A stretch of DNA of 10,633 nucleotides from NCBI GenBank assembly GCA_050260215.1, contig JBLNBU010000256.1:1-10633 (forward strand), given 5' to 3'. Position numbers and translations under genes: made by a program. Numbering within the stretch: position 1 is the first letter of the stretch; the number at the start of each line of letters is the position of its first letter. The notes under the pieces were generated by a model. The model saw only the letters and a program-made list of their open reading frames with translations, had not been told where the DNA came from and ran no database searches. Positions 1 through 5,954 of this stretch are shown in pieces. Origin of the DNA: JBLNBU01 sp050260215 (lineage in GTDB: Bacteria; Pseudomonadota; Alphaproteobacteria; Rhodospirillales; Magnetospirillaceae).

Positions 1-521
1 GCCTGGCCGGCATCGGGCTGGCGCTGGCCGGGGTCGCCGTGCTGGCGCTTGAATCCGAACGGGCTTCGCTGGGCTCGGTGGCGCTGATGGTGGTGGCGAT
101 GGCGCTGTGGGCGGCGTCGAACATCCAGGTCAAGCGGCTGGGCCAACTGTCGCCGCTGGCCATGAACGGCTGGGTGTCGCTGCTGGGGGCTCCCATGGTG
201 CTGGGGCTGTCGGCCCTGTTCGAGCACGGCCAGCAGCACGCGGTGGAAACCGCCGGCTGGGTGGCGTGGGCCGCGCTGGGCTATACCACGGTGTTTTCGT
301 CGGTGGTGGCCTATACCCTGTGGTACCGGCTGCTGTCGCGGCACTCGGTCAGCCGGGTGGCGCCCTACATGCTGCTGGGGCCGGTGATCGGATTTGCGGG
401 CGGGGTGTTCCTGCTGGGCGAGCCGGCCAGCCTGTACAAGATCCTGGGCGGCCTGCTGACCGTGGCCGGCGTCGCCGTCATCGAGTTCGGACCCAAGCCC
501 GCGGAGGCCCCGTCGTCGTGA
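1..521 (+). CDS. EamA/DMT-family exporter, 3' part (5' end outside window)
   Basis: The reading frame is open from base 3 to the TGA at 519-521, giving 172 residues of an inner-membrane transporter. About six hydrophobic segments are visible, ending with one of the form ILGGLLTVAGVAVIEFG. The order (end of a first EamA repeat, a short polar linker with ESERAS, then a complete second EamA repeat) is that of the ten-helix drug/metabolite transporter superfamily. Stretches such as LAGIGLALAGVAVLAL and SRVAPYMLLGPVIG resemble the O-acetylserine/cysteine exporter EamA of E. coli, so export of a small amino-acid-like metabolite is plausible, but the substrate cannot be read from sequence. The first repeat and the start codon lie upstream of the window. 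The stop overlaps the start of the following amidase (GTGA), so the two are probably co-transcribed and translationally coupled. The family call is firm; the substrate is not. Confidence 0.88.
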   Translation, partial: LAGIGLALAGVAVLALESERASLGSVALMVVAMALWAASNIQVKRLGQLSPLAMNGWVSLLGAPMVLGLSALFEHGQQHAVETAGWVAWAALGYTTVFSSVVAYTLWYRLLSRHSVSRVAPYMLLGPVIGFAGGVFLLGEPASLYKILGGLLTVAGVAVIEFGPKPAEAPSS

Positions 522-1207
522 CCAACCACGCCGTGATCGACCATCCCTCGCCCAATTTCGGCCCGCGCCCCGAAGGTGCAACCATCGACACGCTGGTGAT
601 CCACTACACCGGCATGCGCACCGGCGAGGAAGCGCTGGCGCGGCTGTGCGACCCGACCGCCCAGGTCAGCGCCCACTACGTGGTCGAGGAGGACGGCCGC
701 GTGTTCGCCCTGGTGCCCGAGGCGATGCGCGCCTGGCATGCCGGCGTGTCGGTCTGGCGCGGCGAGGCCGACGTCAACTCGCGCTCCATCGGCATCGAGC
801 TGGTCAATCCGGGCCACGAATTCGGCTACCGCGCCTTCCCCTACGACCAGATGGCGTCCCTGGTCGGCCTGGCCCGCGACATCCTGGGGCGCCACCCCAT
901 CCCGGCCCGCAACGTGGTCGGCCATTCCGACGTTGCGCCGACCCGCAAGACCGACCCCGGCGAGTTGTTCCCCTGGCAGATCCTGGCCGAGGACCACGGA
1001 ATCGGCCTATGGCCGTGCGGCGAGCCCACCCAAGTGCCGCCCGAGCACGTGATCACCGCCGGCCTGGCCCACTTCGGCTGGGATACCGCCGACCTGCCCG
1101 CCGCCATTGCCGCCTTCCAGCGCCATTTCCGCCCCTGGCAGGTCGACGGCGTCGCCGACGGCGAGACCATGGGCCGCCTGCGCGCCCTGCTGAAGGTCAC
1201 CCGCTGA
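518..1207 (+). CDS. N-acetylmuramoyl-L-alanine amidase (Amidase_2, AmpD/AmiD type)
   Basis: This 229-residue Zn hydrolase should cleave the bond between N-acetylmuramic acid and L-alanine in peptidoglycan or its muropeptide fragments. Residues 1-160 are an Amidase_2 domain. H29 (in VIHYTG), H136 (in VGHSDVAP) and D146 match the three zinc ligands of AmpD; E94 (in SIGIELVN) and K144 (in TRKTDPGE) match its catalytic pair, with the H-x9-D spacing kept. Residues about 165-229 look like a small peptidoglycan-binding domain (AFQRHFRP at 199-206, then VDG), as in AmiD. The GTG at 518 is chosen because GGAGG lies at 503-507, ten bases upstream, and because it overlaps the exporter stop (GTGA). No signal peptide or lipobox is visible, unlike E. 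coli AmiD, so as read it would be cytoplasmic and fit wall recycling. Whether it is functionally AmpD or AmiD is open, so no symbol is given. Confidence 0.92.
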   Translation: MTNHAVIDHPSPNFGPRPEGATIDTLVIHYTGMRTGEEALARLCDPTAQVSAHYVVEEDGRVFALVPEAMRAWHAGVSVWRGEADVNSRSIGIELVNPGHEFGYRAFPYDQMASLVGLARDILGRHPIPARNVVGHSDVAPTRKTDPGELFPWQILAEDHGIGLWPCGEPTQVPPEHVITAGLAHFGWDTADLPAAIAAFQRHFRPWQVDGVADGETMGRLRALLKVTR

Positions 1208-1213
1208 TCAGCC

Positions 1214-1272
1214 GTCATGGCCGGGCTTGACCCGGCCATCCATGCCCCCCCGGGTCAAGCCCGGGGGTGACG
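1214..1272 (+). repeat. Two-hairpin REP-like repeat, copy A
   Basis: Two adjacent hairpins fill the gap between the convergent amidase and diguanylate cyclase genes. Hairpin 1 is ATGGCCGGG (1217-1225) pairing with CCCGGCCAT (1231-1239). Hairpin 2 is CCCCCGGG (1247-1254) pairing with CCCGGGGG (1260-1267). Their cores are reverse complements of each other (GGGCTTGACCC at 1223-1233 and GGGTCAAGCCC at 1252-1262), so the two could also pair together. A second copy lies at 3196-3254 in the opposite orientation, with 54 of 59 bases identical. No T-run follows, so it is not a classical terminator, though it could block read-through from both sides. Similar dispersed GGGCTTGACCC palindromes are common in alphaproteobacterial genomes. 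Confidence 0.85.
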
Positions 1273-1283
1273 AAGGAAGGCGA

Positions 1284-2186
1284 CTAATGCCGCACCGCGC
1301 CCCGGAAGGCGTTGGAGGCGGCCAGGACCAGGTCGGACTGGTGGATGCGGGCGGGCAGCGGCGCCACCTCGACGCGGTTGCGGCCGGCTTCCTTGGCGCG
1401 GTAGAGCGCCCGGTCGGCCGCCATCACGCTTTCCTGCACGCTGTGCTCGGCATCCATCTCGGCGACACCGATGGAGCAGGTGGCGGTCACCTCGGTGCCG
1501 CAGGACAGTCGAACCGGGCTGCGGGCCAGCAGGGCGCGCAGCCGATCCAGCGCGTGGCTGGCGGTGGCGGCGTCGGTGTCGGGCAGGCAGAACAGGAATT
1601 CCTCGCCGCCGTAGCGATAGACCAGGTCGTAGGGGCGCAGCTGGCGCTTGAAGAAGCGCGCTGTATGGCACAGGACCGTATCGCCGGCGGCATGGCCCCA
1701 GGTGTCGTTGACCTGCTTGAAATGGTCGAGGTCGGCCACCGCCACGCAACACGGCCGGCCGCTGCGCAGCGCGCGGGTCCATTCGCGCCTCAGGTCGCGC
1801 ATCATGCCCTGGCGGTTGTGGACGCCGGTCAGCGGGTCTGTCTCGACCAGGGTGCGGCGCAACAGGGCTTGGGCGCGGTGCACCTCGCGGGTATGGGCGT
1901 CGACGGCCTGCATGAATGCCCGGTAGCGCCCCTGGTCCGCCACCCCGCCCCCGCCGGCCAGCAGGCCCTCGGCCGCCGCCAGCATGGCGGCCCGCGCCCG
2001 GGACAGCGGCATCAACTGGTCGCGGCACGGTCCGGCGGCGGCGCAAGGATCGACCGGCGCGGGCGGCATGACCGATTGGCCCTCGCGGAACATCAGGGCG
2101 CAATGGATGCGCGTCAGCCAGGCCAGATGCTCGACCTCGGCCCGTTCGAGCAGTTTCAGCACATCTTGCGCCTTCTCGACCGACAC
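1284..2186 (-). CDS. Diguanylate cyclase (GGDEF) with degenerate CZB-like N-terminus
   Basis: This 300-residue soluble protein should make cyclic di-GMP from two GTP. The GGDEF domain runs from about 115 to 275: DPLTGVHNR (117-125), DLDHFKQVND (152-161) with metal-binding D152, and an intact GGEEF at 193-197. An RPYD at 184-187 sits exactly five residues before GGEEF, the position of the allosteric RxxD I-site, so product inhibition is expected. Residues 1-110 resemble the zinc-sensing CZB half of E. coli DgcZ (296 residues): H20-x-x-W23 matches its first helix and C54 its cysteine. The segment holding the DgcZ histidine pair is shortened here and has no histidines, so zinc sensing is doubtful. 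There is no signal peptide or membrane helix. The start is GTG at 2184-2186, with GGGAGAGG about 5 bases upstream. It lies downstream of lipB on the same strand and converges on the amidase. Confidence 0.93.
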   Translation of the reverse strand: MSVEKAQDVLKLLERAEVEHLAWLTRIHCALMFREGQSVMPPAPVDPCAAAGPCRDQLMPLSRARAAMLAAAEGLLAGGGGVADQGRYRAFMQAVDAHTREVHRAQALLRRTLVETDPLTGVHNRQGMMRDLRREWTRALRSGRPCCVAVADLDHFKQVNDTWGHAAGDTVLCHTARFFKRQLRPYDLVYRYGGEEFLFCLPDTDAATASHALDRLRALLARSPVRLSCGTEVTATCSIGVAEMDAEHSVQESVMAADRALYRAKEAGRNRVEVAPLPARIHQSDLVLAASNAFRGAVRH

Positions 2187-2291
2187 GCCGCCTCTCCCTC
2201 GCGGTGAACACGGAATGATTATTCCATGTGCACCACCGCCGCGGTGGGGTGCGGACGGGTTAGGCGGTGGCGTGGTCGGCCAATCGCGTAC

Positions 2292-2319
2292 CCTTTAGGG
2301 AGTGCCCCCTATGGGTCAA
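2292..2319 (-). promoter_or_regulatory. Possible promoter for the diguanylate cyclase gene
   Basis: On the minus strand TTGACC (2319-2314) is followed after 16 bases by TAAAGG (2297-2292). The -35 match is good and the -10 match is weak. It overlaps the lipB stop codon and would give a leader of about 100 bases. The leader contains GGAATGATTATTCC (2212-2225), a short palindrome that could be an operator. No intrinsic terminator for lipB is visible in this 129-base gap, so co-transcription from lipB is equally possible. Confidence 0.28.
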
Positions 2320-2948
2320 CCGAACACCTCGGCGAAGGCGGCCATCAGGGCGGAATCGACCTCGGCCAGGGTGGGCGTCAGCCCCAGATCCCACAGCGAG
2401 GTCACCCCGTGCCGGCTGATGCCGCAGGGCACGATGCCCTGGAAGTGCGCCAGGTCGGGATCGACGTTGAGCGCGATGCCGTGAAAGGTCACCCAGTGGC
2501 GCACCCGCACGCCGATGGCGGCGATCTTGTCCTCGCGCCCGCCGCCGCGATCGACCCAAATGCCGACCCGGCCCTCGCGCCGCTCGCCCTTGACGGCGAA
2601 GCGCTCCAGGGTGCGGATGATCCATTCCTCCAGGCCGTGGACGAAGGCCCGCACGTCGGGCTGGCGCGCCTTCAGGTCCAGCATCACATAGGCCACCCGC
2701 TGGCCGGGGCCGTGATAGGTGTACTGGCCGCCGCGGCCGGCCTGGTAGACGGGGAAACGGTGGGGATCGAGCAGGTCCCGGGGATCGGCGCTGGTGCCGG
2801 CGGTATAGAGCGGCGGGTGTTCGAGCAGCCAGACCAGCTCGGGCGCCCGGCCGGCGCGGATGTCGGCGACGCGGGTTTCCATGGCCGCCAGCGCCTCTTC
2901 GTAGGGCACGCGGTCGTCGGATATGCGCCACTCGGGAGGATTGGTCAT
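2316..2948 (-). CDS. lipB: Octanoyltransferase LipB (lipoyl-ACP:protein transferase)
   Basis: LipB moves the octanoyl group from acyl carrier protein onto lipoyl domains of 2-oxoacid dehydrogenases and the glycine cleavage H protein, in the cytoplasm; LipA then inserts sulfur. The 210-residue length is typical. The family signature is complete: RGGQYTYHGPGQ at 72-83, catalytic K141 in DKIAAIGVRV, the FHGIALNV stretch at 155-162, and catalytic C175 in GIVPCGI, with the K-x33-C spacing of the family. The ATG at 2946-2948 is preferred because the open frame upstream runs into the divergent tRNA gene and carries no LipB-like sequence. No strong ribosome-binding site precedes it. lipA is not adjacent. 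The gene is divergent from tRNA-Leu with a 95-base gap and lies upstream of the diguanylate cyclase gene on the same strand. Confidence 0.95.
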   Translation of the reverse strand: MTNPPEWRISDDRVPYEEALAAMETRVADIRAGRAPELVWLLEHPPLYTAGTSADPRDLLDPHRFPVYQAGRGGQYTYHGPGQRVAYVMLDLKARQPDVRAFVHGLEEWIIRTLERFAVKGERREGRVGIWVDRGGGREDKIAAIGVRVRHWVTFHGIALNVDPDLAHFQGIVPCGISRHGVTSLWDLGLTPTLAEVDSALMAAFAEVFG

Positions 2949-2968
2949 GGCCGGGCCGGAATGTCCGC

Positions 2969-2997
2969 TTGATTCACAAAGGGCGATTTGGTATTCC
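2969..2997 (+). promoter_or_regulatory. Possible promoter of tRNA-Leu
   Basis: TTGATT (2969-2974), a 17-base spacer and TATTCC (2992-2997) preceded by TGG form a candidate sigma-70 promoter with an extended -10 flavour. It would start transcription near 3004, about 40 bases before the mature tRNA. The -10 matches consensus at only three of six positions. The call rests mainly on spacing and on the need for a promoter between lipB and the tRNA. Confidence 0.3.
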
Positions 2998-3011
2998 CTC
3001 GCCACCTCGTT

Positions 3012-3043
3012 GGCAAGCCCGACAAAGGCTTGCCGGCCCAAGC
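3012..3043 (+). other. Alternative hairpins in the 5' leader of tRNA-Leu
   Basis: GGCAAGCC (3012-3019) pairs perfectly with GGCTTGCC (3027-3034) across a 7-base loop. The GCTTG inside the second arm (3028-3032) can instead pair with CAAGC (3039-3043), which abuts the first base of the tRNA at 3044. The two structures are mutually exclusive and sit at the RNase P cleavage site. They may be incidental. Confidence 0.45.
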
Positions 3044-3128
3044 GCGACCGTGGCGGAACTGGTAGACGCGCACGCTTGAGGTGCGTGTGACGCAAGTCGT
3101 GGGAGTTCGAGTCTCCCCGGTCGCACCA
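3044..3128 (+). tRNA. tRNA-Leu (anticodon GAG)
   Basis: This 85-base class II tRNA folds fully by eye. The acceptor stem GCGACCG (3044-3050) pairs with CGGTCGC (3118-3124), followed by discriminator A3125 and an encoded CCA (3126-3128). The anticodon stem CACGC/GCGTG (3071-3075 and 3083-3087) encloses the loop TTGAGGT with GAG at 3078-3080, so it reads CUC and CUU codons. The T arm GGGAG/CTCCC surrounds TTCGAGT, and a long variable arm lies between the anticodon and T arms, as expected for leucine. It is a single-gene plus-strand unit followed at once by a terminator. Confidence 0.97.
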
Positions 3129-3138
3129 TTGGATACGG

Positions 3139-3175
3139 AAAACCCCGGGACGCTGACCGCGTCGCCGGGGTTTTT
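3139..3175 (+). terminator. Strong intrinsic terminator after tRNA-Leu, likely bidirectional
   Basis: AAAACCCCGG (3139-3148) pairs with CCGGGGTTTT (3165-3174). The stem continues as GACGC/GCGTC (3149-3153 and 3159-3163), with one unpaired G and a 5-base loop. It ends in a T-run at 3171-3175. The mirror-image A-run means it can also stop minus-strand transcription leaving the sensor kinase gene. Confidence 0.92.
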
Positions 3176-3195
3176 CGTGTGCTTATGTCCCGCTC

Positions 3196-3254
3196 CATCA
3201 CCCTCGGGCTTGACCCGAGGGTCCATGGATGGCCGGGTCAAGCCCGGCCATGAC
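3196..3254 (-). repeat. Two-hairpin REP-like repeat, copy B
   Basis: This is the inverted second copy of the element at 1214-1272. Hairpins are ACCCTCGGG (3200-3208) with CCCGAGGGT (3214-3222), and ATGGCCGGG (3229-3237) with CCCGGCCAT (3243-3251). The distance between the two 11-base cores is 29 bases in both copies. Relative to copy A it has five substitutions. Two of these swap a C-G pair for a T-A pair at matching stem positions (1250 and 1264 in copy A), preserving the stem. It lies between the tRNA terminator and the 3' end of the convergent sensor kinase gene. Confidence 0.85.
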
Positions 3255-3272
3255 GGGCGGAACAGTGGGAGT

Positions 3273-5618
3273 TCAGGGAGCGGCCGCCATCTTGGGCAGG
3301 GCGATCCAGAAGGTGCTGCCGTGGCCCGGTTCCGACTCGATCCAGATGCGGCCGCCGGCGCGCTCGACCACCTTCTTGCACACCGCCAGGCCGATGCCGG
3401 TGCCCTCGAAGCGGTCGGAGGGGACCAGGCGCTGGAAGATGCCGAAGGCGCGGCCGCGGTCCTCGGGCGCGATGCCGATGCCGTTGTCCTGCACGAACAA
3501 CTGCCACTCTGCCCCGCCGTCGCGCCAGCCGACAGTGACGACGGGGGCGCGGTCCTCGGCGCGGTACTTGACGGCGTTGCCGATCAGGTTCTGGAACAGC
3601 CGCATCATCTCCATGCGGTCGCCGGTGACCCGCGGCAGGCCGGCGGCCACGGAAACCTGGGCCTTGGCCTCGGTAACGGCGAAGGCCAGGTGGTCGAGGG
3701 CCTCGGCCACCACCTCGTCCAACTCGACCGGGCCGGGTTGGCCGGTGCGCCCCACGCGGGAGTATTCGAGCAGCCCCAGGATCAGGGCGTCCATCTTCTT
3801 GGCGCCGTTGACGGCAAACGCCAGGAACTTTTCCTCGTCGTCGTCCAGGCGCCCCTTGAGCCGCTTGCCGATCAGCGTCAGGTAGCTGCTGACCATGCGC
3901 AGGGGCTGGCGCAGGTCGTGGCTGGCCACATAGGCGAACTGTTCGAGTTCGGCGTTGGACCGCTTCAGCTCTTCTTCCAGGGCCTTGCGGGCGCCGATGT
4001 CGTGGAAGGCGACCACCGCGCCGACCACCACCTCGGAGACCACCAGCGGCGAGACCACGTACTCGACCGGGATGGCCGCGCCCAGGCGGCTGACGAAGAA
4101 CTCGTCGGCGACGCGGTGCGATTCGCCGGTGTCGATGGTCGAGCGGATACGGCAGGAGTCGGGCGCACACGGACAGCCGTCGGCCAGCAGGTGGCCGGTG
4201 ATCTCGGCCGACTGGCGGCCGTGCATGGCCTCGGGCGACGGCCACCCCAGCAGCTGGGCCGCGGCCGAGTTGGCGAACATCACCCGGGCCTCGTCGTCGA
4301 GACCGAACACACCCTCGGCGGTGGTCTCCAGCACCATGGTCAGGCGCCCGGCGGTGGCCCTCAGTTCCAACTCGGCGGCGCGGCGTTCGGCTTCGGCTGT
4401 CTTGCGGGCGGTGACGTCTTCCAGCTGGGCCAGCCGGCAGCCGCGGTCGCCATAGGCGATGTCGCGGCACGACAGCCGGCACTGCAGCGCCAGGCCTGAG
4501 CGCGGCTGCATCACCACCTCGGCGCCCTGCACCGGCTCGCGCGCCCCGATGAAGGCGGCCGCGGCCGACGCCGGCGCGAACAGCCCCAGCTCGTCCATGG
4601 TGCGCCCCACCGCCTCGTCCTTGGGCCAGCCGGTGACGTCGGTGAAGGCGCGGTTGACCTCGATCAGGCGGCCGCTGCCCTGTTCGGCGATCAGCAGCGC
4701 CAGCGGCGAGTGCTCGAACGCGGCCGAGAACTTCTCCTCGGACTGGCCCAGCAGGGCCATCGCCCGGCGCTTGTCGTCGTGCAGGCGGCCGATCACCGCC
4801 ACCGGCGCCACCACCAGGATGCCGCCCAGCAGGAAGGCCAGGCGCAGCAGCCAGGCGTCGGGGCGACCCTGCCAGCCTCCCCTGGGCAGCGCCGCGATCC
4901 GCCAGCTGCCATAGGGCAGCGCGATATCGGCCTGCACCGGATCGGCGTCGAACAGGCGGGCATCGCCGAAGAACACCTCGCCGCCGGCCCCCGCCGCGTC
5001 CTTGCCGCGCAGGGCGATGTCGACGGGCAGGTCGGGGTCGAGCATGCCGCTGGCCGCGAGGAAGCGGTCGAAGTCGATCACCGCCGACACCAGGCCCCAC
5101 GGCGCGTCCAGCCCCTCGACGAAGACCGGCACGCGGGCGATCAGGCCGCGGCCGCCCTGCACCAGGTCGACCGGCCCGGCCAGGATCAGGCGGCGCGCCT
5201 CCACCGCCCGCTGGGCCGCGGCGCGCTGGGCGGGCACCGAGCGGTAGTCCAGGCCGATGGCCCGCTCGTTGCCCTGGAGCGGGTACATCAGCCGGATCAC
5301 CAGGTCGGGAGCGGCGCCGATGTTGCGCAGTTGCGAGCGCTCGGAAATCAGCGGCCGGGCCAGGGCGGCGAAGCGCGCCTGGGTCATGTCCGGCTCGAGG
5401 CTCATGGCCGCGACCAGGCCCTCGACCAGAACGGCGTTGGTGTTGACGATGCCCTCGATGCGCGCCCGCACGGTGGCCAGACGGTCGGACACCATCAGGC
5501 GGGCGTCGGCGTGGAACCGGCGGTCGGCCGCCTGGTCGGCGTAGATCCCGGCCAGGGCGATGCCGATGGCGACCACGAGGGCGGGAAGATAGGCGAGACT
5601 GCCGCTTTTGCGTTGCAC
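3273..5618 (-). CDS. CHASE-PAS-PAS hybrid-lacking sensor histidine kinase
   Basis: This 781-residue inner-membrane kinase should autophosphorylate in response to an extracytoplasmic and/or PAS-sensed signal. In order: a membrane helix at about 9-27; a periplasmic CHASE-like domain at about 45-250 (PDLVIRLMYPLQGNE at 104-118, then AIGLDYR); a second helix at about 257-277; PAS at about 293-410 and 425-545; HisKA with phospho-accepting H567 in ASHDLRQPLR; and HATPase with N-box NLIGNAVKY (from 677), DNGIGI (711-716) and GTGIGL (739-744). There is no receiver domain and no response regulator nearby, so its partner is elsewhere. The second PAS carries C482-P-C484-x4-C489, a cluster that could sense metal or redox state. 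GTG at 5616-5618 is the only plausible start, as an in-frame TAG lies just upstream; no clear ribosome-binding site precedes it. It lies 108 bases downstream of two small cysteine-protein genes. Confidence 0.94.
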   Translation of the reverse strand: MQRKSGSLAYLPALVVAIGIALAGIYADQAADRRFHADARLMVSDRLATVRARIEGIVNTNAVLVEGLVAAMSLEPDMTQARFAALARPLISERSQLRNIGAAPDLVIRLMYPLQGNERAIGLDYRSVPAQRAAAQRAVEARRLILAGPVDLVQGGRGLIARVPVFVEGLDAPWGLVSAVIDFDRFLAASGMLDPDLPVDIALRGKDAAGAGGEVFFGDARLFDADPVQADIALPYGSWRIAALPRGGWQGRPDAWLLRLAFLLGGILVVAPVAVIGRLHDDKRRAMALLGQSEEKFSAAFEHSPLALLIAEQGSGRLIEVNRAFTDVTGWPKDEAVGRTMDELGLFAPASAAAAFIGAREPVQGAEVVMQPRSGLALQCRLSCRDIAYGDRGCRLAQLEDVTARKTAEAERRAAELELRATAGRLTMVLETTAEGVFGLDDEARVMFANSAAAQLLGWPSPEAMHGRQSAEITGHLLADGCPCAPDSCRIRSTIDTGESHRVADEFFVSRLGAAIPVEYVVSPLVVSEVVVGAVVAFHDIGARKALEEELKRSNAELEQFAYVASHDLRQPLRMVSSYLTLIGKRLKGRLDDDEEKFLAFAVNGAKKMDALILGLLEYSRVGRTGQPGPVELDEVVAEALDHLAFAVTEAKAQVSVAAGLPRVTGDRMEMMRLFQNLIGNAVKYRAEDRAPVVTVGWRDGGAEWQLFVQDNGIGIAPEDRGRAFGIFQRLVPSDRFEGTGIGLAVCKKVVERAGGRIWIESEPGHGSTFWIALPKMAAAP

Positions 5619-5662
5619 TGCTGGCCCGGCGATGGACGAAGGCGTCGGCTACGCCCATACCG

Positions 5663-5711
5663 ACGGCACGGCCGATGCCGTACTATACCGACAAAAGTCT
5701 GGATGGGGCAA
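5663..5711 (-). promoter_or_regulatory. Candidate promoter and inverted repeat ahead of the sensor kinase
   Basis: On the minus strand TTGCCC (5711-5706), 18 bases, then TATAGT (5687-5682) resembles a sigma-70 promoter, with five of six -10 positions matching. Transcription would begin near 5675 and give a leader of about 57 bases. An inverted repeat, ACGGCA (5663-5668) with TGCCGT (5676-5681), overlaps the expected start site and could be an operator or a leader hairpin. It suggests that the kinase can be transcribed apart from the two small genes upstream. Confidence 0.42.
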
Positions 5712-5726
5712 CGCCCGGCGGGGCGG

Positions 5727-5954
5727 TCAGGCGGCGAAGGGCAGTCCGCGCAGCCGCGGCCGGCACTCGTGGCATTCGGCCAGGCTGTCGGCCCAGCGCA
5801 GCAGCTGGTGGTAGACCGTGCGGCCCAGGTCGGCCTCGATGCGGAAACAGGCCTCGTAGATGCCGACCCAGGGGGTGCGCTGCAGCTCGTAGAGCAGCTT
5901 GGTGCGGGCGGGCCTGGGGATGTTGAGGAAACAGTCGCACATGCGGCCCTCCAT
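5727..5954 (-). CDS. Small cysteine-rich protein of unknown function (second of a coupled pair)
   Basis: I do not recognise this 75-residue protein. It has C6-D-C8 near the start, C36 in YEACFRIE, and C61-H-E-C64 near the end, with an aromatic, probably helical middle (GRTVYHQLLRWADSL at 44-58). No signal peptide or membrane helix is seen. The cysteine pairs suggest binding of zinc or an Fe-S cluster, which is inference only. Codon third positions are almost all G or C, supporting real coding. The ATG at 5952-5954 shares one base with the TGA of the upstream gene (TGATG), so translation is probably coupled and the two proteins may be made in fixed ratio. A longer open frame reaching up to 6170 exists but overlaps the upstream gene in a different frame and has arginine/proline-rich shadow composition; it is rejected as the N-terminus. 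Confidence 0.72.
   Translation of the reverse strand: MEGRMCDCFLNIPRPARTKLLYELQRTPWVGIYEACFRIEADLGRTVYHQLLRWADSLAECHECRPRLRGLPFAA

Noticed and set aside
1227..2207. Plus-strand frame starting MTRPSMPPRVKPGGDE and similar peptides (MAGSSPAMT, VKPGHDG) at both repeats
   Set aside because: These peptides are translations of the two-hairpin repeat running into antisense sequence. They are commonly mis-annotated; the minus strand has an intact GGDEF gene here.
3238..5658. Alternative longer minus-strand frame starting at 5658 for the kinase region
   Set aside because: It is in another frame, Arg/Pro/Gly-rich and without kinase motifs. The 3273-5618 frame carries all HisKA and HATPase signatures.
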